A DNA stretch of 64,000 nt. Source: Datnioides undecimradiatus. Lineage: Eukaryota; Chordata; Actinopteri; Lobotiformes; Datnioididae. The stretch covers positions 1,006,422 to 1,070,421 of the forward strand of contig WARS01004319.1 in NCBI GenBank assembly GCA_008933995.1, written 5' to 3'. This document shows, piece by piece, positions 61,572 to 64,000 of this stretch; position 1 is the first letter of the stretch; every line of letters starts with the position of its first letter. The notes beneath the pieces were generated by a model. It saw only the letters and a program-made list of their open reading frames with translations. It was not told the origin of the DNA and made no database searches. The position numbers and the translations under genes are program-made.

Positions 61572-62030
61572 GCTCTTGTAAATCAGCATCTGTAATGGTT
61601 TCCACTTCTCTCAGCACTTCAGGGCTGGGCTCCTCTCAGCTCGCTCACTCCCCCAGCTCTGCCCCACCTACGACCCCCGCACTGAGCATGTGCAACTCCC
61701 TTCACACTGGCATAATTGGCCGGCAGGGGACCAAACCAATGACCAAATACTTTGGAGATTTACAGGGGCCTAATTTTGATTATGGCTATACAATGGGGGC
61801 GTTGTGCTGTAGGAGCCTCCCATCGGTGCTGAGCTCACCCCGAAGGACGCCACCCAGCAATGAGTGTGTGAAGAAAGCTCGAGTGCAGGTCCAGCGAAGC
61901 TTGTGACTGGTTGTCTTAGCAGTGAGTGAAAGCCTTCGTCAAATTAACACAAATGAAGGAGGGGACTTACTGACTGAATCTGAAGGATCTGGTTTCCTGG
62001 GGGACCCTCTTGTGCCACCGCTCGACTCAA
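2015..62030 (-). CDS. col12a1: Collagen alpha-1(XII) chain, central NC3 region (partial gene, 42 exons)
   Basis: This is the central part of a fibril-associated (FACIT) collagen. Collagen XII is secreted, coats collagen I fibrils, binds matrix partners such as tenascin-X and decorin, and matters in tendon, fascia, muscle and fin. Joining 42 minus-strand exons at GT/AG sites gives one open frame of about 2363 codons with 3 vWA and 19 FN3 domains. The order vWA1, FN3-2, vWA2, six FN3, vWA3, FN3 array is that of COL12A1; COL14A1 has only two vWA domains. Junction peptides such as SGEEVVEP, VECS-like, CNSVKG and YPDESES match human COL12A1 as I remember it. All vWA metal-binding (MIDAS) motifs look intact and I saw no disabling change. 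The 5' end (signal peptide, FN3-1) and the 3' end (vWA4, TSPN, triple helix) are outside the window. Whether it is paralogue a or b is not resolved. Confidence 0.95.
2270..2409 (-). CDS. col12a1: col12a1 exon: FN3-20 (array copy 7), part 1
   Basis: 140 nt, phase 1 to 0. Encodes [47 protein letters not shown]. Confidence 0.95.
3028..3157 (-). CDS. col12a1: col12a1 exon: FN3-19 (array copy 6), part 2
   Basis: 130 nt, phase 0 to 1. Encodes [40 protein letters not shown] and GKT. Confidence 0.94.
3597..3736 (-). CDS. col12a1: col12a1 exon: FN3-19 (array copy 6), part 1
   Basis: 140 nt, phase 1 to 0. Encodes [47 protein letters not shown]. By eye it differs from FN3-20 part 1 at about 9 of 47 positions, the closest pair I compared. 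Confidence 0.95.
5246..5281. repeat. CA microsatellite
   Basis: About 18 CA units, 70 nt downstream of the FN3-18 part 2 donor. On the transcript it reads as GU repeats close to the 5' splice site. Confidence 0.9.
5352..5481 (-). CDS. col12a1: col12a1 exon: FN3-18 (array copy 5), part 2
   Basis: 130 nt, phase 0 to 1. Encodes [40 protein letters not shown] and GKT. A CA microsatellite begins 70 nt past the donor. Confidence 0.94.
5590..5729 (-). CDS. col12a1: col12a1 exon: FN3-18 (array copy 5), part 1
   Basis: 140 nt, phase 1 to 0. Encodes [46 protein letters not shown]. Confidence 0.94.
6239..6368 (-). CDS. col12a1: col12a1 exon: FN3-17 (array copy 4), part 2
   Basis: 130 nt, phase 0 to 1. 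Encodes [40 protein letters not shown] and GKT. About 2.1 kb of intron lies between its two halves. Confidence 0.94.
7462..7690 (+). repeat. Polypurine GAA/GAT-rich low-complexity tract
   Basis: About 230 nt of almost pure purine on the + strand, built from AAG, GAA, GAT and GAC units. It is in the 2 kb intron that splits FN3-17. Acidic or Ser/Phe-rich frames across it are products of the repeat and not genes. Confidence 0.85.
8436..8575 (-). CDS. col12a1: col12a1 exon: FN3-17 (array copy 4), part 1
   Basis: 140 nt, phase 1 to 0. Encodes [46 protein letters not shown]. Confidence 0.94.
8984..9113 (-). CDS. col12a1: col12a1 exon: FN3-16 (array copy 3), part 2
   Basis: 130 nt, phase 0 to 1. 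Encodes [40 protein letters not shown] and GKT. Separated from its first half by about 2 kb of intron. Confidence 0.93.
10029..10055. repeat. CA microsatellite
   Basis: About 13 CA units in the intron that splits FN3-16. Confidence 0.9.
11109..11248 (-). CDS. col12a1: col12a1 exon: FN3-16 (array copy 3), part 1
   Basis: 140 nt, phase 1 to 0. Encodes [47 protein letters not shown]. The most divergent first half in the array. Confidence 0.93.
11356..11485 (-). CDS. col12a1: col12a1 exon: FN3-15 (array copy 2), part 2
   Basis: 130 nt, phase 0 to 1. Encodes [40 protein letters not shown] and GKT. The introns on both sides are only about 105 nt, so copies 2 and 3 are tightly packed. Confidence 0.93.
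11589..11728 (-). CDS. col12a1: col12a1 exon: FN3-15 (array copy 2), part 1
   Basis: 140 nt, phase 1 to 0. Encodes [46 protein letters not shown]. It resembles FN3-14 rather than human FN3-15 (ARNVQVYNPTPNSLDV). Confidence 0.94.
11729..13167 (-). other. Intron between FN3-14 and FN3-15
   Basis: 1.44 kb intron. It holds a CpG-rich block (about 12140-12525) described separately. The remainder is AT-rich without recognised features. Confidence 0.6.
12140..12525. promoter_or_regulatory. CpG-rich intronic block with promoter-like motifs (tentative)
   Basis: CpG is clearly denser than in surrounding introns. An ETS-like ACCGGAAGGC lies at 12251-12260, a YY1-like ATGGCGC just before it, and an NRF1-like TTGCGCAG near 12470. 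TATA-less promoters often combine such motifs. No convincing exon starts here in either direction, so it could equally be an old insertion or chance. Confidence 0.2.
13168..13297 (-). CDS. col12a1: col12a1 exon: FN3-14 (array copy 1), part 2
   Basis: 130 nt, phase 0 to 1. Encodes [40 protein letters not shown] and GKT. Human FN3-14 has the equivalent [19 protein letters not shown]. Confidence 0.94.
13683..13822 (-). CDS. col12a1: col12a1 exon: FN3-14 (array copy 1), part 1
   Basis: 140 nt, phase 1 to 0. Encodes [47 protein letters not shown]. First of seven related domains and the closest in order to human FN3-14 ([28 protein letters not shown]). Confidence 0.95.
14024..14153 (-). CDS. col12a1: col12a1 exon: FN3-13, part 2
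   Basis: 130 nt, phase 0 to 1. Encodes [20 protein letters not shown] and [20 protein letters not shown]. Joins the next exon as GQTKPLGG, like human GKTKPLNT, which places FN3-14 directly after it. Confidence 0.92.
14154..17449 (-). other. Intron splitting FN3-13
   Basis: 3.3 kb intron containing one copy of the dispersed repeat family on the minus strand (14976-15076). The rest is unrecognised AT-rich sequence. Confidence 0.6.
14976..15076 (-). repeat. Dispersed repeat family A, copy 1
   Basis: Reverse complement reads CTTTAATACAGTGATGTGTT, then TTCAGAAAGCAGCTTCTGAC, GAGTCACATCGCTGCTGAGT and TCAGTCACAGAGAGAAGCTC. It matches the copies near 43552 and 62910 over about 100 nt with few differences. 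Likely part of an interspersed non-autonomous element; the family was not identified. Confidence 0.8.
17450..17589 (-). CDS. col12a1: col12a1 exon: FN3-13, part 1
   Basis: 140 nt, phase 1 to 0. Encodes [47 protein letters not shown]. The NAT sequon and VKWD match human FN3-13 (YNATSNSLTVKWDPA). Confidence 0.94.
17590..19316 (-). other. Intron between the microexon and FN3-13
   Basis: 1.7 kb with a small GAT-rich patch near 17655-17700 and no other recognised feature. Confidence 0.55.
19317..19334 (-). CDS. col12a1: col12a1 candidate microexon between FN3-12 and FN3-13
   Basis: An 18 nt exon bounded by acceptor tctctttctag and donor GTATGT, phase 1 to 1. It adds about six residues (LLKAPD) to the hinge, giving SERTLLKAPDVSPEPP. 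Human COL12A1 has a short hinge at the same place (PILTTQAPK). The frame is kept whether it is included or skipped, so it may be a cassette exon. Very short exons can arise by chance, hence moderate confidence. Confidence 0.6.
19459..19591 (-). CDS. col12a1: col12a1 exon: FN3-12, part 2
   Basis: 133 nt, phase 0 to 1. Encodes [20 protein letters not shown] and [20 protein letters not shown], ending SERT. The IYPDESES stretch is nearly the same as human FN3-12, fixing domain numbering here. Confidence 0.95.
22048..22187 (-). CDS. col12a1: col12a1 exon: FN3-12, part 1
   Basis: 140 nt, phase 1 to 0. Encodes [40 protein letters not shown]. Matches human FN3-12 (VPAPTNLKITEVTSEGFRGT, WDHGASDVSLYRI). 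Confidence 0.93.
23285..23414 (-). CDS. col12a1: col12a1 exon: FN3-11, part 2
   Basis: 130 nt, phase 0 to 1. Encodes [20 protein letters not shown] and [20 protein letters not shown]. Aligns with human FN3-11 (VEVDRSETST, FSQTLYTVSV). Identified from splice sites and domain pattern. Confidence 0.9.
24915..25051 (-). CDS. col12a1: col12a1 exon: FN3-11, part 1
   Basis: 137 nt, phase 1 to 0. Encodes [53 protein letters not shown] and VRKY are shared with human FN3-11. Confidence 0.93.
26578..26707 (-). CDS. col12a1: col12a1 exon: FN3-10, part 2
   Basis: 130 nt, phase 0 to 1. Encodes [20 protein letters not shown] and [19 protein letters not shown]. Human FN3-10 has the matching LVPNTEYAVTVQAVLHD. 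No long open frame surrounds it, but splice sites, phase and domain position all fit. Confidence 0.9.
26708..28551 (-). other. Intron splitting FN3-10
   Basis: 1.8 kb intron with a Tc1-like transposon relic (listed separately) and GCTAGC/GCTAAC-rich sequence around 28290-28440 that resembles fish interspersed repeats but could not be assigned. Confidence 0.55.
26985..27312 (+). mobile_element. Tc1-like DNA transposon relic (3' end)
   Basis: The + strand resembles the 3' part of fish Tc1-like transposases. It has CCATAAAGAAATG, then GACCTCAACCCCAATCCAAA (ancestral DLNPIEN catalytic region), then GAGAGCCAGACCTCGAACGC (RLRARP) and AGAAGAGTGGAGCTTGTTAT (RRVE). It ends at the terminal inverted repeat GTGTCCAAATACTTTTGTCC. 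Substitutions, small indels and stops have broken the frame, and no 5' end is visible, so it is an old truncated copy. It lies opposite to col12a1 within an intron. Confidence 0.8.
28552..28697 (-). CDS. col12a1: col12a1 exon: FN3-10, part 1
   Basis: 146 nt, phase 1 to 0. Encodes [20 protein letters not shown], core Trp in [17 protein letters not shown], then [15 protein letters not shown] and TEP are shared with human FN3-10. Contains a sequon (NAT) that is not at the same place in the human protein. Confidence 0.92.
30431..30560 (-). CDS. col12a1: col12a1 exon: FN3-9, part 2
   Basis: 130 nt, phase 0 to 1. Encodes [20 protein letters not shown] and [20 protein letters not shown]. Human FN3-9 has the same YVVNVYSVV and SEPLKGT segments. 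Confidence 0.93.
32629..32771 (-). CDS. col12a1: col12a1 exon: FN3-9, part 1
   Basis: 143 nt, phase 1 to 0. Encodes [20 protein letters not shown], core Trp in TWTAPDG, and [17 protein letters not shown]. Shares THRSFR with human FN3-9. From here on every FN3 domain is split by a phase 0 intron after the C' strand. Confidence 0.93.
33831..33977 (-). CDS. col12a1: col12a1 exon: vWA3, part 4
   Basis: 147 nt, phase 1 to 1. Encodes [40 protein letters not shown] and the closing cysteine [10 protein letters not shown]. Matches the human vWA3 end ([10 protein letters not shown]). Confidence 0.95.
34362..34526 (-). CDS. col12a1: col12a1 exon: vWA3, part 3
   Basis: 165 nt, phase 1 to 1. Encodes [20 protein letters not shown], then [13 protein letters not shown] with the MIDAS aspartate, ending at IELYAIG. 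Same length and borders as vWA1 part 2. Confidence 0.94.
34685..34804 (-). CDS. col12a1: col12a1 exon: vWA3, part 2
   Basis: 120 nt, phase 1 to 1. Encodes [20 protein letters not shown] and ends at [12 protein letters not shown] with the MIDAS threonine. The acceptor lies directly after a GT/TG dinucleotide tract. The intron before it (34805-34901) has no counterpart in vWA1. Confidence 0.94.
34902..35051 (-). CDS. col12a1: col12a1 exon: vWA3, part 1
   Basis: 150 nt, phase 1 to 1. Encodes [20 protein letters not shown] with MIDAS DGSWS, then [19 protein letters not shown]. In human COL12A1 the short isoform (XIIB) begins its domains here, so this acceptor is a likely alternative splice target. 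Confidence 0.95.
35052..37691 (-). other. Intron between FN3-8 and vWA3
   Basis: 2.6 kb. The long isoform splices across it, while in human the short isoform enters vWA3 directly from the 5' exons. It contains a possible interspersed repeat near 36020 and an unassigned 173-codon open frame on the + strand that I consider chance. Confidence 0.55.
36021..36090 (+). repeat. Possible fish interspersed repeat fragment
   Basis: TTCAAGATTCAAGATTG followed by TTTATCTGTCCCAAGAGAAA and TTTGACC resembles a motif widespread in fish genomes (TTTATTGTCCC...GAAATTTGTC). Only a short fragment is present. Confidence 0.35.
37692..37816 (-). CDS. col12a1: col12a1 exon: FN3-8, part 2, and linker to vWA3
   Basis: 125 nt, phase 2 to 1. 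Encodes [29 protein letters not shown] and a linker ending PFDSSG. The donor is taken as GTAAAA after TCCTCTG, which joins vWA3 as DSSGETQCK (human SSGMECLT). A GT further upstream would shorten the linker, so the 3' border is slightly less sure. Confidence 0.88.
38195..38295. repeat. Probable fish interspersed repeat (CCTTTATTTG motif)
   Basis: Contains TTTCCTCAAATAGAG, GGCCTTTATTTGAAGCAGGC and TTAGAGACAGGCCTCTATTC, a pattern I associate with a common fish repeat made of CCTTTATT units. Ends are not defined. Confidence 0.4.
38808..39000 (-). CDS. col12a1: col12a1 exon: FN3-8, part 1
   Basis: 193 nt, phase 1 to 2. Encodes [33 protein letters not shown], and [17 protein letters not shown], almost the same as human FN3-8. 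This is the first FN3 domain of the gene to be split, and its intron falls later in the domain than in FN3-9 and beyond. Confidence 0.95.
40072..40338 (-). CDS. col12a1: col12a1 exon: FN3-7, whole domain
   Basis: 267 nt, phase 1 to 1. A complete FN3 domain: [70 protein letters not shown]. Close to human FN3-7. Contains an N-glycosylation sequon (NIT). Donor GTACGT; the alternative GT four bases further would break the frame. Confidence 0.94.
42060..42329 (-). CDS. col12a1: col12a1 exon: FN3-6, whole domain
   Basis: 270 nt, phase 1 to 1. A complete FN3 domain: [20 protein letters not shown], core Trp in SWTAAPG, then [20 protein letters not shown] and GQETTD. It follows an 8.75 kb intron, the longest complete one in the window. 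Confidence 0.93.
43552..43690 (+). repeat. Dispersed repeat family A, copy 2
   Basis: GTGATGTGTTTCAGAAAGCA, then GCTTCTGACACATCGCTGCT and GAGTCGCTGCACAGTCACAG. It matches copies 1 and 3 apart from a short deletion after CTTCTGAC. Similarity seems to run on, weakly, through TATCAGTCGTGGTTC, as in copy 1. Confidence 0.8.
45655..46085 (+). mobile_element. Mariner-like transposase relic
   Basis: Conceptual + strand pieces resemble mariner transposases. [12 protein letters not shown] recalls [20 protein letters not shown] and [16 protein letters not shown] recall the FVPPGQTVN and VLRRLRE..RRKRPEL block; [20 protein letters not shown] plus [14 protein letters not shown] recall the C-terminal end. 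The reading frame changes near 45890, stops interrupt it, and the catalytic aspartate block (HHDNAPAH) is not intact. No inverted repeats were found. An old, dead copy in a col12a1 intron. Confidence 0.7.
48922..49120 (+). repeat. Purine-rich GA tract
   Basis: About 200 nt rich in GAGA, GGAGG and GACAGA on the + strand. Frames across it are low complexity and unlikely to code. Confidence 0.6.
51080..51352 (-). CDS. col12a1: col12a1 exon: FN3-5, whole domain
   Basis: 273 nt, phase 1 to 1. A complete FN3 domain: [38 protein letters not shown], then [20 protein letters not shown] and GRGTTLE. EVRGSPRD matches the human FN3-4/FN3-5 junction EVRGNPRD. Confidence 0.94.
52427..52453. repeat. CTT microsatellite
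   Basis: About nine CTT units in intron sequence. Confidence 0.85.
53870..54145 (-). CDS. col12a1: col12a1 exon: FN3-4, whole domain
   Basis: 276 nt, phase 1 to 1. A complete FN3 domain: [29 protein letters not shown], then [20 protein letters not shown] and EGTTKE. ETTDSF is shared with human FN3-4. The intron before it is only 80 nt (54146-54225). Confidence 0.93.
54226..54504 (-). CDS. col12a1: col12a1 exon: FN3-3, whole domain
   Basis: 279 nt, phase 1 to 1. A complete FN3 domain: [20 protein letters not shown], core Trp in [15 protein letters not shown], then [20 protein letters not shown] and YETTLE. The PKALSF start matches human PKDLSF. Confidence 0.93.
57035..57637 (-). CDS. col12a1: col12a1 exon: vWA2, whole domain
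   Basis: 603 nt, phase 1 to 1. A full vWA domain in one uninterrupted exon: [20 protein letters not shown] with [55 protein letters not shown], and the closing cysteine [11 protein letters not shown]. Very close to human vWA2. It is exactly as long as the three vWA1 exons added together, but carries no intron. Confidence 0.96.
57747..57925 (+). repeat. Percomorph interspersed repeat fragment
   Basis: GCCTAGCTTAGCATGATGAC, CCGGAAGCAGGGGAAATAGA, GATGTAAAAACATAAATTTG and GTGGTTTTAGAGGG follow the order of a repeat I know as very common in spiny-rayed fish (TTAGCTTAGCATAAAGACTGG...CAGGGGGAAAC...AAACAACAAGTTGTGGTTTTA). The copy is diverged and internally shortened. It lies in the intron between vWA2 and FN3-2. 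Confidence 0.6.
58064..58354 (-). CDS. col12a1: col12a1 exon: FN3-2, whole domain
   Basis: 291 nt, phase 1 to 1. A complete fibronectin type III domain in one exon: [10 protein letters not shown], core Trp in [15 protein letters not shown], then the conserved [16 protein letters not shown] and the tail [10 protein letters not shown] that leads into vWA2. Sits between vWA1 and vWA2 as in COL12A1. Confidence 0.95.
58440..58613 (-). CDS. col12a1: col12a1 exon: vWA1, part 3
   Basis: 174 nt, phase 1 to 1. It encodes the C-terminal end of vWA1 ([31 protein letters not shown]) and the closing cysteine ([12 protein letters not shown]). It ends in SGEE, which joins FN3-2 as SGEEVVEP, as in human. Confidence 0.94.
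58614..60530 (-). other. Introns within vWA1
   Basis: Introns at 58614-59793 and 59959-60530. A short GTACTTTTACTCCAATACTG stretch near 59055 may be a fragment of the element at 60882. An ATT-rich patch lies near 59510-59533. Otherwise nothing recognised. Confidence 0.55.
59794..59958 (-). CDS. col12a1: col12a1 exon: vWA1, part 2
   Basis: 165 nt, phase 1 to 1. It encodes [20 protein letters not shown] and then the strand with the third MIDAS element ([11 protein letters not shown]), ending at VEIFVLG. Its borders match those of the third exon of vWA3, so the intron positions are shared. Confidence 0.93.
60531..60794 (-). CDS. col12a1: col12a1 exon: vWA1, part 1
   Basis: 264 nt, phase 1 to 1. 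It starts at the first vWA1 cysteine ([15 protein letters not shown]), carries the MIDAS DxSxS motif as DGSSS, and continues with [20 protein letters not shown]. It ends at GGNTMTG, which holds the MIDAS threonine. Very close to human vWA1. Confidence 0.95.
60882..61126. mobile_element. Short non-autonomous DNA element (MITE-like)
   Basis: A 245 nt element opening with CAGCGGTGGAAAGTAACTTA and closing with GGACTTCTTCCACCACTG, so the ends are imperfect inverted repeats (CAGYGGTGGAA). The start, with TTTACTCAAATACAGTA, matches an abundant fish repeat of the type CAGTGGTGGAAAGTAACTAA. A clear target-site duplication was not seen. It has no coding capacity. Confidence 0.7.
61541..61570. repeat. 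CAG trinucleotide repeat
   Basis: Ten CAG units on the + strand (CTG on the transcribed strand of col12a1). It is intronic, so it does not encode glutamine. Confidence 0.9.
61971..62030 (-). CDS. col12a1: col12a1 exon: linker between FN3-1 and vWA1
   Basis: This 60 nt exon has acceptor tgtctttcag and donor GTAAGT, phase 1 to 1. It encodes a Gly/Ser/Pro/Lys-rich linker ([18 protein letters not shown]) like the human stretch joining FN3-1 to vWA1. Spliced on, it makes the K before the vWA1 cysteine (K-CSF), matching human KCSVSA. It is the most 5' exon I can see; no FN3-1 exon is recognisable between it and 64000. Confidence 0.75.
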
Positions 62031-62748
62031 CTGAAAGACAATAACAAAATCATAACAGTCAGAGACAGATCAGGTAATCAGTTCGGTTGTCAGTATCCTT
62101 AAAAAACCCAGAGCTTCACTTGACTGTCAGCGTTTCCTGTCAGTAACAGCGTTTTCCATCCAACTGGATTGAACCTCGCCTTTTTGTTTCCATACGTGAG
62201 ATTGATTCACTCATCTGAGCGTTTCTTGTGCAACGTTGTTTCCTACTCCGTACGTGCAGCGAACGTGCAAAACGAGATCCCAAATGGCGAAACTGATGAG
62301 TTGATGTCATCGACAGATTTCCAGGGAATCTCCAGGGCTTCAGCGCTTGCGGCGGTGCCAAGCAGGCGTCCCCACCAAACTGCTGCCATGATATTAGCAA
62401 AGACCTCACTCACCGCTGGAAATCTGGGTCTCATTTACTGATCCATATGTAACGTCAAATAAGACTTTTGTGTCTTTTAACCTGGTGCAACTGCTCTTCT
62501 CGTCTCATCCACAGTTGAAGACTGAATGCATTTCCTGTTTGTGTTTCTAAATCAGTGAGTTCCAACCATTTTTCTTTGTTTGTGACCATTTTAATGTCTA
62601 CATATAAGCCCTCATTACAAACCAAATAATTACAAACCATCCAATAAAGAATGATTCTTCTTAATTTGAAGGACTTTTTAAGTTGTTCACAAGATTAAAG
62701 CAATAACTAAACACCACTGTGAACATCTCCCACTGAAATCTGCTTTTG

Positions 62749-62930
62749 GTGATGTGTTGCTGTGACTCCAGAGTCTCTGCAGAGCATTGAAGCTGAGTCT
62801 CTGCTTTAATACAGTGATGTGCTGCTGTGACTCCAGGGTCTCTGCTTTAATACAGTGATGTGTTGCTGTGACTCCAGAGTCTCTGCAGAGCATTGAAGCT
62901 GAGTCTCTGCTTTAACACAGTGATGTGTTT
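62749..62930 (+). repeat. Local tandem repeat of a 65 nt unit
   Basis: Units begin GTGATGTGTTGCTGTGACTC at about 62749, 62814 and 62857, and a partial one at 62921. Unit lengths are about 65, 43 and 64 nt; the middle one lacks an internal 22 nt segment. The array runs straight into repeat family A copy 3. Confidence 0.85.
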
Positions 62931-63045
62931 CAGAAAGCAGCTTCTGACCTTTGCAGAGTCACATCGCTGCTGAGTCGCTGCTCAGTCACAGACAGAAGCT
63001 CTGTTTTCATATAAACGTTCGCTGATTTGGCTGCTGTATTGGTAC
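62910..63045 (+). repeat. Dispersed repeat family A, copy 3
   Basis: TTTAACACAGTGATGTGTTT, then CAGAAAGCAGCTTCTGACCT, TTGCAGAGTCACATCGCTGC and GCTCAGTCACAGACAGAAGC. Best match to copy 1, including the CTTTGCAGAGT segment missing from copy 2. Confidence 0.8.
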
Positions 63046-63950
63046 TGTGTGAATTTTATCCATATGGGATAGGGAAAAACACTAAGGTAATTAGTAAACT
63101 CAGTCCCTTTTACATTTTATAAACATGTTTATCCCTAAAAAACACTTTAAAGTTGTCTTTCTTCTGTAGGTTTTCACTGTTTTTTGGAATTTATTATTTA
63201 AATCATACAGCCAAAGACTTATTTTAAACTTGAAACTTGAAAATAAAGTTCATAATTTACTGAAGATCTAACTAATTATCTTATTTAATCTAAAAATCAC
63301 GAGGCGCTTCGGTGTAAAAACAAATCCAAAGATTGCGGTTCAGAGTTCAGAGTCGATCTTGGAAACAGCCGTTGTGGTTTTGCACGAGTTTGCCCATTTG
63401 TCACCGAAACTGAAGCTATTCAAATTGCCTGCGTTGACTCATTTTGGCAAACGTGTGATAACAGATGCTTGATGGTGGTTTTCTAACTATTTAAATATAA
63501 ATTAATGATGATGATTCTTCATCCCCACACAGTTTCACACAGGAAATACATTGCAGTTGGACTCGGTCCTGATTGGCTCCCTGAGCTGCAGAGTAACTGA
63601 AATCTGTCCCAATAGGCTTTCAAACTCCTGCAAAGCTGAAAACTGTCTGTGTTCATTATGAAGTATTACGAGCTTGTCTGTCATTTCAGCCAAGACTGTC
63701 ATTTTTTTGATATATTAATAAAAATAAAAAATGCTGTAAAAGGGCAGACAGTACAGTAGAAACAACCTCTGGTAGCCTATATAATACAATCCCAGGTTCC
63801 CATTATTTTGACCACCCATTATATCGGTGCTCTTTGTTATTCTACCAGCCTGTTTGGTTTTTAAACTTAAGCAGCGACTTCCTGCCAAAATTAGACCAGC
63901 TGCAGACAAACTTTATTAGCATTTGGTTGGATGTCTGGTGCTAATTTACA

Positions 63951-63990
63951 CAAACACACACACACACACTCACTCACACACACACACACT
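63951..63990. repeat. CA-rich microsatellite, interrupted
   Basis: CA repeats interrupted by CTCACT at the window end. Confidence 0.85.
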
Positions 63991-64000
63991 CGGAGACGTG

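Larger units (their letters stand above)
60795..61970 (-). other. Intron between the linker exon and vWA1
   Basis: 1.18 kb, holding the MITE-like element and a CAG repeat. No further exon recognised. Confidence 0.6.
62031..64000 (-). other. Intron upstream of the linker exon (runs off the window)
   Basis: I looked for FN3-1 and signal-peptide exons on the minus strand and found none. It holds a tandem repeat, repeat family A copy 3 and a terminal CA tract. Confidence 0.6.

Noticed and set aside
61420-61617. Poly-Cys, poly-Gln or poly-Ala frame over the CAG repeat
   Set aside because: The repeat is intronic, with no supporting exon signals.
2015-62030. Identification as collagen XIV (COL14A1) or an integrin/matrilin-type gene
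   Set aside because: Three vWA domains in the order vWA1, FN3, vWA2, six FN3, vWA3 fit only collagen XII; COL14A1 has two vWA domains and matrilins have EGF repeats, none of which are seen.
62031-64000. FN3-1 or the signal-peptide exon
   Set aside because: No minus-strand segment here gives an FN3 pattern or a hydrophobic leader with splice sites.

Overview
The window is vertebrate, almost certainly teleost, genomic DNA. It is AT-leaning, with short exons separated by long introns, many CA, GT and GAA microsatellites, fish-type Tc1 and mariner relics, and short dispersed repeats of the kind common in percomorph fish. No bacterial-style genes, CRISPR arrays, rRNA or tRNA were seen.

A single gene fills the window on the minus strand. 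I read 42 coding exons between 62030 and 2015 (7089 nt, about 2363 codons, always open when spliced in phase). Together they give the central part of the long NC3 region of collagen alpha-1(XII), a secreted FACIT collagen of the extracellular matrix. Transcription runs from high to low coordinates. Following human COL12A1 numbering, the order is: a linker after FN3-1, vWA1, FN3-2, vWA2, FN3-3 to FN3-8, vWA3, FN3-9 to FN3-13, then a run of seven similar FN3 domains here called 14 to 20. The signal peptide, FN3-1 and promoter lie beyond 64000. The rest of the FN3 array, vWA4, the TSPN domain, the collagen triple helices and the poly(A) site lie beyond position 1. I cannot tell whether this is the col12a1a or col12a1b teleost paralogue.

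Exon architecture changes along the gene. FN3-2 to FN3-7 are single exons, and FN3-8 and all later FN3 domains are split in two. vWA1 is in three exons, vWA2 in one and vWA3 in four. Every domain boundary has a phase 1 intron, so whole domains can be skipped or duplicated without breaking the frame. An 18 nt microexon sits between FN3-12 and FN3-13.

The most notable observation is the run FN3-14 to FN3-20. All seven copies have the same 140 nt plus 130 nt exon pair and closely resemble human FN3-14, and nothing like human FN3-15 to 18 has appeared before the window ends. This suggests a fish-lineage tandem expansion of one FN3 module between vWA3 and vWA4. The non-coding remainder is intron, with scattered transposon relics, a three-copy dispersed repeat family, simple repeats and a few CpG-rich patches of unknown role.
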